From Acidobacteriota bacterium (GTDB taxonomy: Bacteria > Acidobacteriota > Terriglobia > Terriglobales > Acidobacteriaceae): DNA of 64,000 nucleotides. Position numbers and translations under genes: made by a program. Shown here piece after piece: positions 1-8,646 of this stretch (its first letter is position 1; each line of letters begins with the position of its first letter). Below the pieces are notes generated by a model. It worked only from the letters and a program-made list of their open reading frames with translations. It did not search any database and was not told the origin of the DNA. Where the stretch lies: the NCBI GenBank assembly GCA_018268895.1, contig JAFDVP010000007.1, forward strand, positions 682,001 through 746,000, in the 5' to 3' direction.

Positions 1-25
1 CAAAACTACAGTCTCGTGAGGCCAT

Positions 26-3000
26 ATGCTGTGGCGGTCGGGTTGTCTTGCGCTGAGCAACATGCAGACGTGTCAGTACCTGCTGCTCGGCCTTCTGATG
101 GTTCCAATCGCCTGGGCGCAGAAGCCCACAGTGCAGCAAGCGGGGGCGTCTGCGGTCGCAACCGCAGCAGAGACTCCGCTGGCTCCGATCACGATTGTGC
201 GCAAGCCGGGCCATGAAGACGGCGAAGCGCAGATGCCGGGAGAGAAGAAGGGCAAGGTCCGCAAGATTGCGCCGCACGCTGTGGCGGCGTGGCGGGTCCG
301 GGGTGATGCGGGTGCGCTGATCCTGGTGTTGCAGCCCGCCAAGGGGCAGGTGGCGAAGCAGTACATCCTGCGCTACTACGATCTTGCCAGCGGACGCAGG
401 CGCGTGCTGGGGAGAGTGCCGTTCGCGTCGGGTTCGGTTGTCGAGACGAAAGAGACCGACGACCGCTGGGCCTTTGCGTTGAGCGGAATAGAGCAACCGG
501 AGGGTTCTCCATCGGTCGTGGTCGGCGACGACCAGGCGATTCCGGGGCTGCTTTTGAACGCAACCTCTCCTGAATTTCATAGTGACCGGACGCTGAGTTT
601 TGCGCAGGCGGGTGTGTCGAAGACGGCGAAGGTCGGCGTGCTGCTGGGGACCGAGCTCCACGAGATCTATGCTCCGCCGCAAACCGCACAGACCGCACCG
701 AAGTACCTCCAGGTCTTTCCGAATGGCGACGCCATGGTCGAGCTGGAGAACGGTTCGATTGCCAAAGGCCGCTGGCGTACGAACGGGGAGTTGATCAATC
801 TCTTTGGCCTGAAGGCGACCTATGCTGTGCCGGTTGCCGATCTGACTCCGGTCAAGGGCGTTCCGGCGGGGCAGCGTTTCGGCATACGGCTGACGCAGGA
901 GCTGTCGTCGCGGTCGACGCACGAGGGCGACACGGTGAAGGCAGTGTCGATCACGCCGGTCGTGGTGGATGGCGAGATCATGGTGCCGGCGGGGTCGCAC
1001 TTCGAGGGCACGGTGACGCAGGCGAACAGCACCGGCTGGGGCTTCAAGCATGAGACGGCCTCGCTGACAATCAAGTGGACGAAGGTGACGACGCCGGACG
1101 GCCATGCGCTTGAGACCGACATGCGCGTGTTCTCTGTGGAGAACGCGCAGGAGAAGGTCAACGAGCAGGGAAAGATCCAGGGAATACGGTCGACGGGGAC
1201 GATCGGCAGCTCGGTGGAGAACGGCGTCCTGTCGTTCGCGGGGGTTGATCCGATTGCGTACATCTTCGCGTCGGCGTCGGGGCCGGCGGTGCTTGGAGTG
1301 GCCGAGCCGGAGATTCTGTATCACGGCGGCACGGAGCTGCTGCTGGAGAACGTGAAGCCGCTGATTACGTCGACGGTCTATCCTCCGTCGGTGCTGCCGA
1401 TGGAGAAGAACGCGCAGGGACGCGAGGAGCTTCAGGCGTTCGTCAAGACGCTGCCGTATCGCACGCGGACGAAGGGGTCGAACAAGGTCTCGGACCTGAC
1501 GAACCTGGTGTTTATCGGCAAGCCGGACGCTTTGCAACGCGCGTTTGCCGCGGCCGGATGGGTGCATACCGACGAGTTGTACGCCGGGTCGACCTTCCGC
1601 ACGGTGAAGACGCTGACCGGCAACCAGACCTACACGCAGGCACCGATGTCGGTGCTGCTGCTCGACGAGCGGCCGCCGCTGTTCACGCTGAGCAAGACGA
1701 CGAACACGTTCTCGTCGCGCCATCATCTTCGTGTCTTCCCAACCGACGACAAGTACGATGGGCAGACAGTTCTGACGTCGTCGTCGACGCAGGACATCGG
1801 CATCGCGTTTTCGCGCAAGCAGAAGACGTTCATCCACGTGATCGACCAGCACATCGACAACGAGCGGTCGAAGGTGGTGAACGACCTGATGTATACGGGC
1901 TGCGTGGAGAGCCTGGACATGGTGGATCGTCCGTGGGTGCCGCGCGATGCGTACAACTCGACCGGCGATCGTCTGCTGACGGATGGCGAAGCGGCGGTGC
2001 TGAAGATCAGCAGCTGCGAGAACCCGGTGACGACGCCGGAGACACCGGCCCCTGCGCCGAACCGTATGCAACGCTCGACGCGCAATACGGCGCTGATCAT
2101 CCGCAACAGCCTGTATCGCGGCAATCTGGTGTACCAGGGGATCGCGGGCGGCTTCGCGGCGCGCAACTACTTCAAAAACGAGAGCGAACTTCCGCCGGAC
2201 ACGGGAGCGTGGCGCAAGACAGATGCTTCGGGTTCGGACTACAAGGGGTTCGGCTCGAATCCGGGTCTACAGCGACGAAAGCCGGGCGAGTCGCCTGGCT
2301 CAGCGCCAAGCCCGGAAGATCTGGCCGCGATTGCAAAGGCGAAGGAAGACCACAAGTGGGACCCTCCGCGCTACGAGTTTGCGCTTGAGGGCGGCTATGT
2401 GCACATGCGGTCCAGCTATCTGTCGGCCGTGGGCGTGATTGAGACCTCCTCGGTGCCGACGAATCCCACCTATTTTCTCTTCATGGCAGATGAGGTTGGC
2501 GACGGATGGGCGGCGGGCGGTTCGGTAACGGTGAATAGCTGGAAGCATTTTTCCAACGAGTTTTCGTACTTTCGCCAGCAGGTCAAATATCAGCTCGCGC
2601 TATTGAACGTTGCTATCCCTGCTGGTCAAACCGCCACCTTCGACGAAACAGATCTCGAAGCAGAACGTATCGGTCTGGTGACACGACAGTTTGAGTACAA
2701 CCTGCTGATTCATCCCACGCGGCCGGCATCGCGCTGGCGGCCATATGCTGCGGTGGGGCCGGTGCTTCAGCTCGTTGCGTTGAATGGCGCTCCGCTGAAG
2801 AAGCCGGCTGGCGTTTATACGCTGGGGTTGAAGAACATCGGCCTGTTCAAGGCGGCGTTCGACTTCGGCAATACGCCTCCCCTGGACGGCGGCGGCATCT
2901 TCCACTTCGGTTTGCAATATGGAGGCGGCGTTAAGTACCGGGTGACGCCGAGGATGATGCTTCGCGCGGACTGGCGTGAGACGTGGGCGAAGAACCCGGA

Positions 3001-3136
3001 CATCATCGCGAACAGCTACGAGGACTACGACCCCAATGCGCTCGATGAGACTTACACCACGGACGTGATCCGCGTGGGGCCGGAGAGGAAGTTCATCAAA
3101 GAGCGGTTTACGCTGGGCGTGGCGTTTACGTTTTAG
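26..3136 (+). CDS. Large secreted protein with LssY_C domain and C-terminal beta-barrel
   Basis: A 1036-residue envelope protein. The N-terminus is a signal peptide (hydrophobic LLLGLLMVP run, probable cleavage after AWA). Around residues 470-665 the pattern resembles the LssY C-terminal domain: LVFIGKPDALQRAFAAAGW, then RHHLRVFP, QDIGIAFSRKQKTFIHVID and VVNDLMYTGCVES. Residues 780-1036 alternate aromatic and polar residues and end in Phe (TLGVAFTF), as in outer-membrane barrels. The ATG at 26 is preferred over the one at 62: GAGG lies 5 bases upstream and the longer n-region supplies an Arg that the shorter form lacks. LssY_C proteins have no settled biochemical role. The fusion to a barrel is read from the sequence; surface location is inferred. 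Confidence 0.75.
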   Translation: MLWRSGCLALSNMQTCQYLLLGLLMVPIAWAQKPTVQQAGASAVATAAETPLAPITIVRKPGHEDGEAQMPGEKKGKVRKIAPHAVAAWRVRGDAGALILVLQPAKGQVAKQYILRYYDLASGRRRVLGRVPFASGSVVETKETDDRWAFALSGIEQPEGSPSVVVGDDQAIPGLLLNATSPEFHSDRTLSFAQAGVSKTAKVGVLLGTELHEIYAPPQTAQTAPKYLQVFPNGDAMVELENGSIAKGRWRTNGELINLFGLKATYAVPVADLTPVKGVPAGQRFGIRLTQELSSRSTHEGDTVKAVSITPVVVDGEIMVPAGSHFEGTVTQANSTGWGFKHETASLTIKWTKVTTPDGHALETDMRVFSVENAQEKVNEQGKIQGIRSTGTIGSSVENGVLSFAGVDPIAYIFASASGPAVLGVAEPEILYHGGTELLLENVKPLITSTVYPPSVLPMEKNAQGREELQAFVKTLPYRTRTKGSNKVSDLTNLVFIGKPDALQRAFAAAGWVHTDELYAGSTFRTVKTLTGNQTYTQAPMSVLLLDERPPLFTLSKTTNTFSSRHHLRVFPTDDKYDGQTVLTSSSTQDIGIAFSRKQKTFIHVIDQHIDNERSKVVNDLMYTGCVESLDMVDRPWVPRDAYNSTGDRLLTDGEAAVLKISSCENPVTTPETPAPAPNRMQRSTRNTALIIRNSLYRGNLVYQGIAGGFAARNYFKNESELPPDTGAWRKTDASGSDYKGFGSNPGLQRRKPGESPGSAPSPEDLAAIAKAKEDHKWDPPRYEFALEGGYVHMRSSYLSAVGVIETSSVPTNPTYFLFMADEVGDGWAAGGSVTVNSWKHFSNEFSYFRQQVKYQLALLNVAIPAGQTATFDETDLEAERIGLVTRQFEYNLLIHPTRPASRWRPYAAVGPVLQLVALNGAPLKKPAGVYTLGLKNIGLFKAAFDFGNTPPLDGGGIFHFGLQYGGGVKYRVTPRMMLRADWRETWAKNPDIIANSYEDYDPNALDETYTTDVIRVGPERKFIKERFTLGVAFTF

Positions 3137-3155
3137 GGCTTCTCGCACGGGAGAA

Positions 3156-3219
3156 GGCGGTTCGAGCTGCGTTCGAATGCCCCACTCATGCGATGAAGCC
3201 GCATGAATGGGGTACCCGG
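3156..3219 (+). repeat. Dispersed 60-70 bp intergenic repeat, copy 1
   Basis: It begins ggcggttcgagctgcg, continues through gaatgcccca and cgatgaagcc, and ends gaatggggtacccgg. The same order of blocks is found at 5985-6052, with partial forms at 6093-6113, 25927-26020 and 31842-31970. It sits between the barrel gene and the convergent ferritin-like gene. No reading frame is supported. Confidence 0.6.
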
Positions 3220-3251
3220 TTCTTCGACTCCAAACCAAATTGATGAAGCAA

Positions 3252-3728
3252 TCAGTCGGCGATGCCAGGGTCGGGGGTATCGATGCCGAGCGCGGTGGCG
3301 AGTGCGTTGAGGTGGTCCTGCTCGTCGCGCAGGATCTCGCGCAGATCTTCGCCGAGGGCGAACTGGTTGAGCTCGTCGGCCTGCTTGACGCGGCGGCGGT
3401 AGTTGCGGATGGTCTCCTTCTCGGCTTCGAGGTCGAAGCGCAGCATCTCTTCGGCCTTGTTGGAGGTCTTCACGGACTTGGGAGTGACGGCAGGCATACC
3501 GCCGAGGTTGTCGATCCAGTAGCTGAGCTTTAGCGCGTGTGCGAGCTCTTCACCGGCGTGGACTTCGAGCTCCCCGGCGATGTTCATGTAGGCCGCTCCC
3601 TTGAGCACCTGCGAGTAGTTGACGTAGCCGATGATGGCCTGGTATTCGCGCTCAAGGTCCTGGTTGAGGAGCGCTACCAGCTTCTCGCGGGTGAAAGCGC
3701 CGTTCTTCTTCTTCGAATCTTTCGACAT
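3252..3728 (-). CDS. Ferritin-like diiron-domain protein
   Basis: A 158-residue four-helix-bundle protein of the ferritin/bacterioferritin-like superfamily. Candidate diiron ligands follow the family pattern: E28 in LEREYQA, E61 and H64 in EELAH, E105 in the third helix (EAEKETIRNY), and E136 and H139 in RDEQDH. The family stores iron or oxidises Fe(II)/peroxide in the cytoplasm; which of these applies here cannot be told. The ATG at 3728 is chosen because GGAG lies at good spacing before it; an in-frame ATG 30 bases upstream lacks this. It lies downstream of an uncharacterised helical protein on the same strand (90-base gap) and may share its transcript. Confidence 0.85.
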   Translation of the reverse strand: MSKDSKKKNGAFTREKLVALLNQDLEREYQAIIGYVNYSQVLKGAAYMNIAGELEVHAGEELAHALKLSYWIDNLGGMPAVTPKSVKTSNKAEEMLRFDLEAEKETIRNYRRRVKQADELNQFALGEDLREILRDEQDHLNALATALGIDTPDPGIAD

Positions 3729-3817
3729 GCTTCTTTCTCCGTCGGGAATTTCCCTCATCTGTGTGATGCAGAAAGAAGATACAGCGTTTTGCGCGGGGAG
3801 ACGATAGACCGCGGATT

Positions 3818-4219
3818 CTACTCGACGCTGCGCAATGCCTGAACGACTCGTCCATGCTCGTGGAGGATGGACGGGCTCTCCTGCAACAACGGCAGGTAGC
3901 GCTGGCGGAAGGCGTTGTCGGGTGCGTCTGCTGCGAAGAGCGAGGCGATGGCCTGTGCTCCGGCGATCTTCTCCTCGGCGGTTACCTTCTCATCGTCGAG
4001 GAGCTCATCGATGCTCGTGATTGCCGTTGAAAGCGGAGCGATCCAGCGAAAGTCGGCTCCGCTGAGCAATTGCTGCAGAAACGCTGCGGGCGTGACTGGT
4101 CCGACGGCCTTTTCATACGCTGCGCGCTCGTGATCGAGGATGGACTTGTGCAGCGAGAGCAGAGGCTTGCGAATGTCTTTGAGAAATTGAGTGGCGCTTT
4201 GTTCGTTGAAGGATTTCAT
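3818..4219 (-). CDS. Uncharacterised alpha-helical protein
   Basis: 133 residues with no signal peptide or membrane segment. The composition predicts an all-helical fold (LHKSILDHERAAYEKAVGP, then FRWIAPLSTAITSIDELLD). The blocks hERxxYE, hGPVTP and FxWhxPLS recall a conserved but unnamed bacterial family that I remember from proteobacteria; that is memory, not a search. The start at 4219 is set by AGGAG seven bases upstream (AGGAGCACCG-ATG); a longer in-frame start at 4234 lacks it. It precedes the ferritin-like gene on the same strand, which hints at a shared stress or metal theme only. Confidence 0.65.
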   Translation of the reverse strand: MKSFNEQSATQFLKDIRKPLLSLHKSILDHERAAYEKAVGPVTPAAFLQQLLSGADFRWIAPLSTAITSIDELLDDEKVTAEEKIAGAQAIASLFAADAPDNAFRQRYLPLLQESPSILHEHGRVVQALRSVE

Positions 4220-4256
4220 CGGTGCTCCTGGCAATTGTTTCGTGGATCGAATTTGC

Positions 4257-4284
4257 TTGAGATTCTCTATTTCTTCGGGATAAT
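4257..4284 (+). promoter_or_regulatory. Candidate sigma-70 promoter giving a nearly leaderless mRNA
   Basis: TTGAGA (4257-4262) and GATAAT (4279-4284) are 16 bases apart. Transcription would start about 4290, only a few bases before the ATG at 4294, and no Shine-Dalgarno sequence is present. Confidence 0.4.
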
Positions 4285-4293
4285 GGTAGCGTC

Positions 4294-4668
4294 ATGAGCA
4301 AGGTAAAAAGTCCGCAGGACAAGAAGCTAGCCAGCCTGAAGAAGGATGGTCGAAATATGTATGGTGAAAACGATAAATCTAGTCGGAAAAATATACCTCG
4401 TTCAAAACAACGACAACATCAGACTGAACGAAGACCAATGAAAGATGCGCTTGTCTTAGTAACTAAAGCAAAGGACAGTGAAGAAATTGACGACCTTGCC
4501 TTTGCGGCAGAGTCTGCGACGATTGCGAAGAGGCGTAAAGGGTTCGCGAAGGTTCCGGACGCATCTTTAGGTGAGGCTCTGTGGTGGAAGAGAGAGAACA
4601 ATTCAAGCAACATGCACATGAACAAAAAGAAACTGTTGGTATCAATGGGGAAAATCGTAAAGGTCTAG
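4294..4668 (+). CDS. Small basic uncharacterised protein
   Basis: 124 residues, strongly basic, with no signal peptide or membrane helix. The N-terminal third has the block YGENDKSSRKNIPRSKQR followed by an Arg-rich stretch; I have seen similar YGEN-x-K-x-SRK-x-IP blocks in small hypothetical bacterial proteins, but no function is known to me. The gene is clearly AT-richer than its neighbours. The candidate promoter at 4257-4284 puts the start codon almost at the mRNA 5' end. It is divergent from the helical protein gene at 3818-4219. The basic composition would fit a nucleic-acid-binding role, which is a guess. Acquisition by transfer is possible given base composition. Confidence 0.55.
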   Translation: MSKVKSPQDKKLASLKKDGRNMYGENDKSSRKNIPRSKQRQHQTERRPMKDALVLVTKAKDSEEIDDLAFAAESATIAKRRKGFAKVPDASLGEALWWKRENNSSNMHMNKKKLLVSMGKIVKV

Positions 4669-4720
4669 GTGGTGTAGATGTAAATGGGCTCAATGGCTTC
4701 TGTGGGATCACAGGCAAAAA

Positions 4721-4750
4721 GCAGATCCCTCGGCTTCGCTCGGGATGACA
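4721..4750 (-). repeat. tgtcatcc-gagcg type dispersed repeat
   Basis: Read on the minus strand it is tgtcatcccgagcgaagc followed by cgagggatctgc. Related copies lie at 5811-5839, 24532-24573, 26540-26570, 29220-29256, 32514-32560 and 36712-36754. Confidence 0.6.
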
Positions 4751-4819
4751 ACTCTTTAGGAGTGTCTTGCCGAGGGCCGAGGGAGTGGTTGGGTTTCGTG
4801 TGAGTTCTGATATTGATGC

Positions 4820-5695
4820 TTACAGCGGGAACTGCTTGAGCCACGCCTTGAAGTCCGCGCCGAGCTTTTCGTTCTTGAGGCCGAACTCGACAGTGGCCTT
4901 CAGGAAGCCGAGCTTGTCTCCGGCGTCGTGGCGCTTGCCCTCGTAGGTGAAGCCGTAGACGTTCTCGTGCTTGAGCAGGGCCTTGATGCCGTCGGTGAGT
5001 TGTAGCTCTCCGCCTGCGCCGGGGGTGATGGTTTCGAGCATCTCGAAGATGCGCGGTGTGAGGATGTAGCGGCCGATGATGGCGTTCTGCGACGGTGCCT
5101 CTTCGGGCCTGGGCTTCTCGACCATGTCGGAGACCTTGAGCAGGCGCGGGTTCTTCGCGTCGGGCGTGACCTTGAGGCAGCCGTAGTTCTGGATGGCTGC
5201 GCCTTCGACGACTTCGGAGCCGAGGATCGACGAGCCGGTGGCCTCGAAAGCCTCGACCATCTGCTTCATGCAGGCGGTCTTCGCGTCGACGATGTCGTCG
5301 GGCAGGATGACGCAGAAGGGCTCGTTGCCCACGATTTCTTTCGCCATGAGAACGGCGTGGCCGAGGCCGAGCGGTTCGGCCTGGCGCGTGACGGTGATCT
5401 TGGCCAGCTTCGTGACGGATTTGGCGACCTCGAGCAGCGCGGTCTTGTTCTTTGCGGCGAGTGAGGCTTCAAGCTCGGGCGCTCGGTCGAAGTGGTCTTC
5501 CATGCAGGCCTTGCCGCGGCTGGAGACGAGGATGATCTCGGTGCAGCCTGCCGCTACGGCCTCTTCGACGCCGTACTGGATCAGCGGCTTGTCGACGAGA
5601 CAGAGCATCTCCTTGGGGATGGCTTTGGTGGCGGGGAGGAAGCGGGTGCCGAGGCCCGCGGCGGGGAAGACGGCTTTGCGGATTTTCTGAGTCAT
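4820..5695 (-). CDS. galU: UTP-glucose-1-phosphate uridylyltransferase
   Basis: 291 residues, the usual GalU length. It makes UDP-glucose from UTP and glucose 1-phosphate in the cytoplasm. The nucleotide-binding block AAGLGTRFLPATKAIPKEM lies at residues 12-30, followed by the typical PLIQYGVEEAVAAG, LGLGHAVL, ILPDDI, MVEKP and GGELQLTDGI segments. The start at 5695 is preferred over an ATG 117 bases upstream because AAGGA precedes it and the family N-terminus begins there. UDP-glucose is a plausible precursor for the exopolysaccharide locus at 37-60 kb. It stands alone, with a repeat-filled space upstream. Confidence 0.95.
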   Translation of the reverse strand: MTQKIRKAVFPAAGLGTRFLPATKAIPKEMLCLVDKPLIQYGVEEAVAAGCTEIILVSSRGKACMEDHFDRAPELEASLAAKNKTALLEVAKSVTKLAKITVTRQAEPLGLGHAVLMAKEIVGNEPFCVILPDDIVDAKTACMKQMVEAFEATGSSILGSEVVEGAAIQNYGCLKVTPDAKNPRLLKVSDMVEKPRPEEAPSQNAIIGRYILTPRIFEMLETITPGAGGELQLTDGIKALLKHENVYGFTYEGKRHDAGDKLGFLKATVEFGLKNEKLGADFKAWLKQFPL

Positions 5696-5810
5696 GAATT
5701 CCTTCGATGCAGAATCGTATGTGGGAATCGTAGCAAGGCAGGGGGAAGGTTGGGATACCACGCTTGGGGGAACTGTCTTTATTGTGCTGTTGTATGCCTT
5801 GCTTGAGGGC

Positions 5811-5839
5811 ATCCATTCGACTTCGCTCAGGACAGGCTC
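5811..5839 (-). repeat. tgtcatcc-gagcg type dispersed repeat
   Basis: On the minus strand it reads gagcctgtcctgagcgaag then tcgaatggat, a diverged member of the family listed at 4721-4750. Confidence 0.5.
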
Positions 5840-5872
5840 TTTAGCCGTGCCGAAAGACTAAGTACAAGAAAT

Positions 5873-5973
5873 CGGCTTCAGCCGCTGAGGTACGTTCTTC
5901 GCCGTGCGGGCAATGCCCTCAGGGGCTGAAGCCCCTCACTTATTTGAAATTTGTGGCACGGCTGAAGCCGTGC
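5873..5973. repeat. Cluster of three short ctgaag-centred palindromes
   Basis: cggcttcagccg (5873-5884), aggggctgaagcccct (5921-5936) and gcacggctgaagccgtgc (5956-5973) are near-perfect palindromes sharing a gctgaagc core. Each could form a short hairpin in RNA. Similar gggccgaaggccc palindromes lie at 36554-36598. Confidence 0.6.
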
Positions 5974-5984
5974 CCTTAAGCAAA

Positions 5985-6052
5985 GCGGTTCGAGCTTCGC
6001 TCGAATGCCCACCTTAGTCGCGATGAAACCGCGCCGAAGATGGGGCACCCAG
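5985..6052 (+). repeat. Dispersed 60-70 bp intergenic repeat, copy 2
   Basis: gcggttcgagcttcgctcg, then aatgcccaccttagtcgcg, then gatgaaaccgcg and cgaagatggggcacccag. This is the most complete copy; it shares block order with 3156-3219. Confidence 0.65.
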
Positions 6053-6092
6053 CTGGTGGTCGTTTGAGTGTTTTACATTCCCACTCTTCACT

Positions 6093-6113
6093 GCGCGAAG
6101 GATGGGGCACCCG
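6093..6113 (+). repeat. Partial copy of the gatggggcaccc repeat
   Basis: gcgcgaaggatggggcaccc retains only the 3' block of the element at 5985-6052. It abuts the gatB stop codon (minus strand), leaving two bases between them. Confidence 0.5.
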
Positions 6114-6115
6114 AT

Positions 6116-7615
6116 TTACTGTGCGTCCAGTTTTTTAGTTACAAGCTCGTTGAGCAGTGCCGGATTGGCCTGGCCCTTGGAGAGTCGCATGACCTGGCCG
6201 ACGAAGAAGGCGGAGACGGTCTTCTTGCCGCCCTTGTACTGCTCCACCTGTTTGGGATTCGCGGCGATGACCTCGTCAATCATCTTTTCGATCGCGCCGG
6301 TGTCGGAGATCTGCTGCGGCTTCTCGCGCTCGTAGACGGCGGCGAAGTCCTCGTTGTTCTCAAAGGCAGTATCGAGTAGCTGCTTGAGCTGCCTGGAGCT
6401 GATGGTGCCTGCTTCGAGAAGGTCGGCGGCCATAACGAGACCGTCCATCGTCACGGGGGATTGGGCGAGTTCGAGGCCCTTCAAACGCAGGCGCATCGTG
6501 AGTTCAGTAGTAAGCAGGGCGGCGACGCGGCGCGGCGACTTTGCCTTCTTGGCGGCGACCTCGAAGGTGTCGGCGAAGGACTGCGTGGCGGTCAGCGTGG
6601 CTGCGTCCTGTTCGCTGATCTCGTATTCGGCGATCATGCGTGCGCGGCGTGCCTCAGGAAGCTCAGGCATGCGCGCGATGATCTCGGCCTGCCATTCGGA
6701 GCCAACAACAAGCGGCGGAAGGTCGGGCTCGGGGAAGTAGCGGTAGTCGTGGGCCTGCTCCTTGGAGCGCATGGAGTAGGTGCGGCCTTCGCCGGAGTTC
6801 CACAAACGCGACTCCTGCACGACGCGGCCGCCGTCTTCGAGCACGCCGATCTGGCGCTCGATCTCGTACTGCACCGCAGAGCGAATGAAGCGGAAGCTGT
6901 TGACGTTCTTGACCTCGGCTTTGGTGCCGAACTGCTTTGCGCCCTTGAGCATCACGCTTACGTTCGCGTCACAGCGCAGCGAACCCTCTTCCATGTTGCA
7001 GTCGGAGACGCCGGTGTAGAGCAGTATCTCTTTCAACTTGGTGAGGTACTCGAAGACCTCGTCGGGTGTGCGCAGGTCGGGTTCGGAGACGATCTCGACC
7101 AGCGGCGTTCCGCAGCGGTTGAGGTCGATGTAGGTGCGGTTGATAGAGTCGGCAAAGCCGTCGTGCAGGCTCTTACCGGCATCCTCTTCCATGTGCAGGC
7201 GAGTGACGCCAATGCGCTTGGTGATGGGCGCGCCTGCCGCGTCGAAGGCAGGGACGTCGATCCAGCCGTGCTCGGCGATGGGCTTGTCGAACTGCGAGAT
7301 CTGGTAGGCCTTGGGCGAGTCGGGGTAGAAGTAGTTTTTACGCGAGAAGATGCTGGTCTCGCGAATCTCGCAGTTGATGGCCTTGGCCGCGAGCACGGCG
7401 TACTCGACGGCCTGGCGGTTGAGCACGGGCAGTGCTCCGGGCAGGCCGAGACAGGTCGGGCACACGTGGGTGTTTGGTTCGCCACCGTACTGGTTCACGC
7501 AGCCGCAGAAGGCCTTGGTCTGTGTGAGGAGCTGAACGTGGACCTCGAGCCCGATGACGGGCTGGTATTTGGCGAGGACCTCGGGTGAGAGCGCGGTGGC
7601 GGTCGACATGGTCAT
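6116..7615 (-). CDS. gatB: Asp-tRNA(Asn)/Glu-tRNA(Gln) amidotransferase subunit B
   Basis: 499 residues, full length for GatB, the subunit that recognises mischarged tRNA and activates it for transamidation together with GatA and GatC. Family segments include IGLEVHVQLLT near the N-terminus, the zinc-site region around FCGC and VCPTCLGLPG, and RLHMEEDAGKSLH. The C-terminal helical YqeY-type domain covers about the last 150 residues. An alternative ATG lies two codons inside. It is 32 bases downstream of the sugar-binding lipoprotein gene on the same strand. Its partners gatC and gatA are at 44.5-46.3 kb, so the complex is split over two loci. Confidence 0.96.
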   Translation of the reverse strand: MTMSTATALSPEVLAKYQPVIGLEVHVQLLTQTKAFCGCVNQYGGEPNTHVCPTCLGLPGALPVLNRQAVEYAVLAAKAINCEIRETSIFSRKNYFYPDSPKAYQISQFDKPIAEHGWIDVPAFDAAGAPITKRIGVTRLHMEEDAGKSLHDGFADSINRTYIDLNRCGTPLVEIVSEPDLRTPDEVFEYLTKLKEILLYTGVSDCNMEEGSLRCDANVSVMLKGAKQFGTKAEVKNVNSFRFIRSAVQYEIERQIGVLEDGGRVVQESRLWNSGEGRTYSMRSKEQAHDYRYFPEPDLPPLVVGSEWQAEIIARMPELPEARRARMIAEYEISEQDAATLTATQSFADTFEVAAKKAKSPRRVAALLTTELTMRLRLKGLELAQSPVTMDGLVMAADLLEAGTISSRQLKQLLDTAFENNEDFAAVYEREKPQQISDTGAIEKMIDEVIAANPKQVEQYKGGKKTVSAFFVGQVMRLSKGQANPALLNELVTKKLDAQ

Positions 7616-7647
7616 CTTGATTTTATCAAGTGACGAGAGGCGAGTAT

Positions 7648-8646
7648 CTACTGCGGGCCTGAGGACTCCTTGCGGGTGAGGATCGAGTTGACATTGCTCT
7701 TGTCGACGAGCGAGACGCCGGTGTCGACGAAGGAGGGGAAGGGCGAGAACGGGTCGAGGTCGTAATCCTCGCCCATCTTTACCGGGTAGTGATGCAGATT
7801 GTCGAGCGCACGGAGGCCGACAAGCGCCATGGTGTAGGGCTTTTGCGAGATGGTGGAGTCGATGATGCCGTCCTTGACCAGTTGCAGGGTGGCAACGTCG
7901 GTGTCCATCGCGATCAGCAGGCGGCCGGGATCGCCGTCAGCTTTGGCGCGGCGAATGGCCTCACCCACGTCCTTTCCAGCAGAGGATTGCAGGCAGATGA
8001 AGGCGTCGATGCGGTCCTTGTCCTTGCGCGCCAGGTATTGCTGGGCCTTGTCCATGGCGACGCCGGAGTCGCCCTTCATGTCGAAGACCTCGATGATTTT
8101 GATGTTAGGGAAGTTGCTGAAGACGTCCTTGTAGCCCTTGAGACGTTCGTCGAGATTGGGTTGGCCGGGCATGGTGAAGAAGACGACGTTGCCTTTGCCA
8201 TTAAGAACAGCCGCTGCCCGCTGTCCGCCAAGGCGGCCTGCCTGGAGATTGTTGGTGCCGATGAAGTAGAGGCGCTTGCTGGCTGGTGCGTCTGAATCCA
8301 TGGTGATGACGGGGACCCCGGCGGCGATCGCTGCATCGATCTCAGGAGTCAGGAGGGTTGCGTCTGTTACCGAGACAAGGATGCCGGAGGGTTTGGAGGC
8401 GACGACGGAGCGGAACTCCTGCACCTCGGCCTGTGGGTCGAAGTTACGCGGGCCGCGCACATCGGAGGTGACGCCGTAGTCGGCTGCGGCTTTCTGGAAG
8501 CCCTCAGCGGCGGTCTTCCAGTAAGGAAGGTCGACATTGACGGTTACCAGGTAGTAGCGCTCGCTCTTGGAGTGGCGTGTGCACCCTTCAAGAAGCGGGA
8601 GCACACCAATGACGGCGACGATGATGCCTTTCGTCCAGATACTCAT
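7648..8646 (-). CDS. Sugar ABC transporter substrate-binding lipoprotein
   Basis: 332 residues of the periplasmic-binding-protein type I (LacI/RbsB-like) fold. A lipoprotein signal is present (lipobox LEGC, Cys at residue 22). The mature part begins with YYLVTVNVDLPYWKTAAEGF, typical of ribose-type binding proteins, followed by SGILVSVTD, GVPVITMDSD and the later DVGEAIRRA region. It would bind a sugar in the periplasm; the ligand cannot be told. The start at 8646 is set by GGAGG eight bases upstream. No permease or ATPase gene is adjacent, so it is an orphan here. It reads into gatB after 32 bases. Confidence 0.85.
   Translation of the reverse strand: MSIWTKGIIVAVIGVLPLLEGCTRHSKSERYYLVTVNVDLPYWKTAAEGFQKAAADYGVTSDVRGPRNFDPQAEVQEFRSVVASKPSGILVSVTDATLLTPEIDAAIAAGVPVITMDSDAPASKRLYFIGTNNLQAGRLGGQRAAAVLNGKGNVVFFTMPGQPNLDERLKGYKDVFSNFPNIKIIEVFDMKGDSGVAMDKAQQYLARKDKDRIDAFICLQSSAGKDVGEAIRRAKADGDPGRLLIAMDTDVATLQLVKDGIIDSTISQKPYTMALVGLRALDNLHHYPVKMGEDYDLDPFSPFPSFVDTGVSLVDKSNVNSILTRKESSGPQ

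Larger units (their letters stand above)
5696..6115. other. 420-base intergenic space packed with repeats
   Basis: No coding frame is supported. It holds a tgtcatcc-type repeat (5811-5839), three short palindromes (5873-5984), a full copy of the 60-70 bp element (5985-6052) and a partial copy (6093-6113) that stops three bases before the gatB stop codon. Confidence 0.7.

Noticed and set aside
6461..7588. 375-residue open frame on the plus strand
   Set aside because: Antisense to gatB, which is unmistakable on the other strand.
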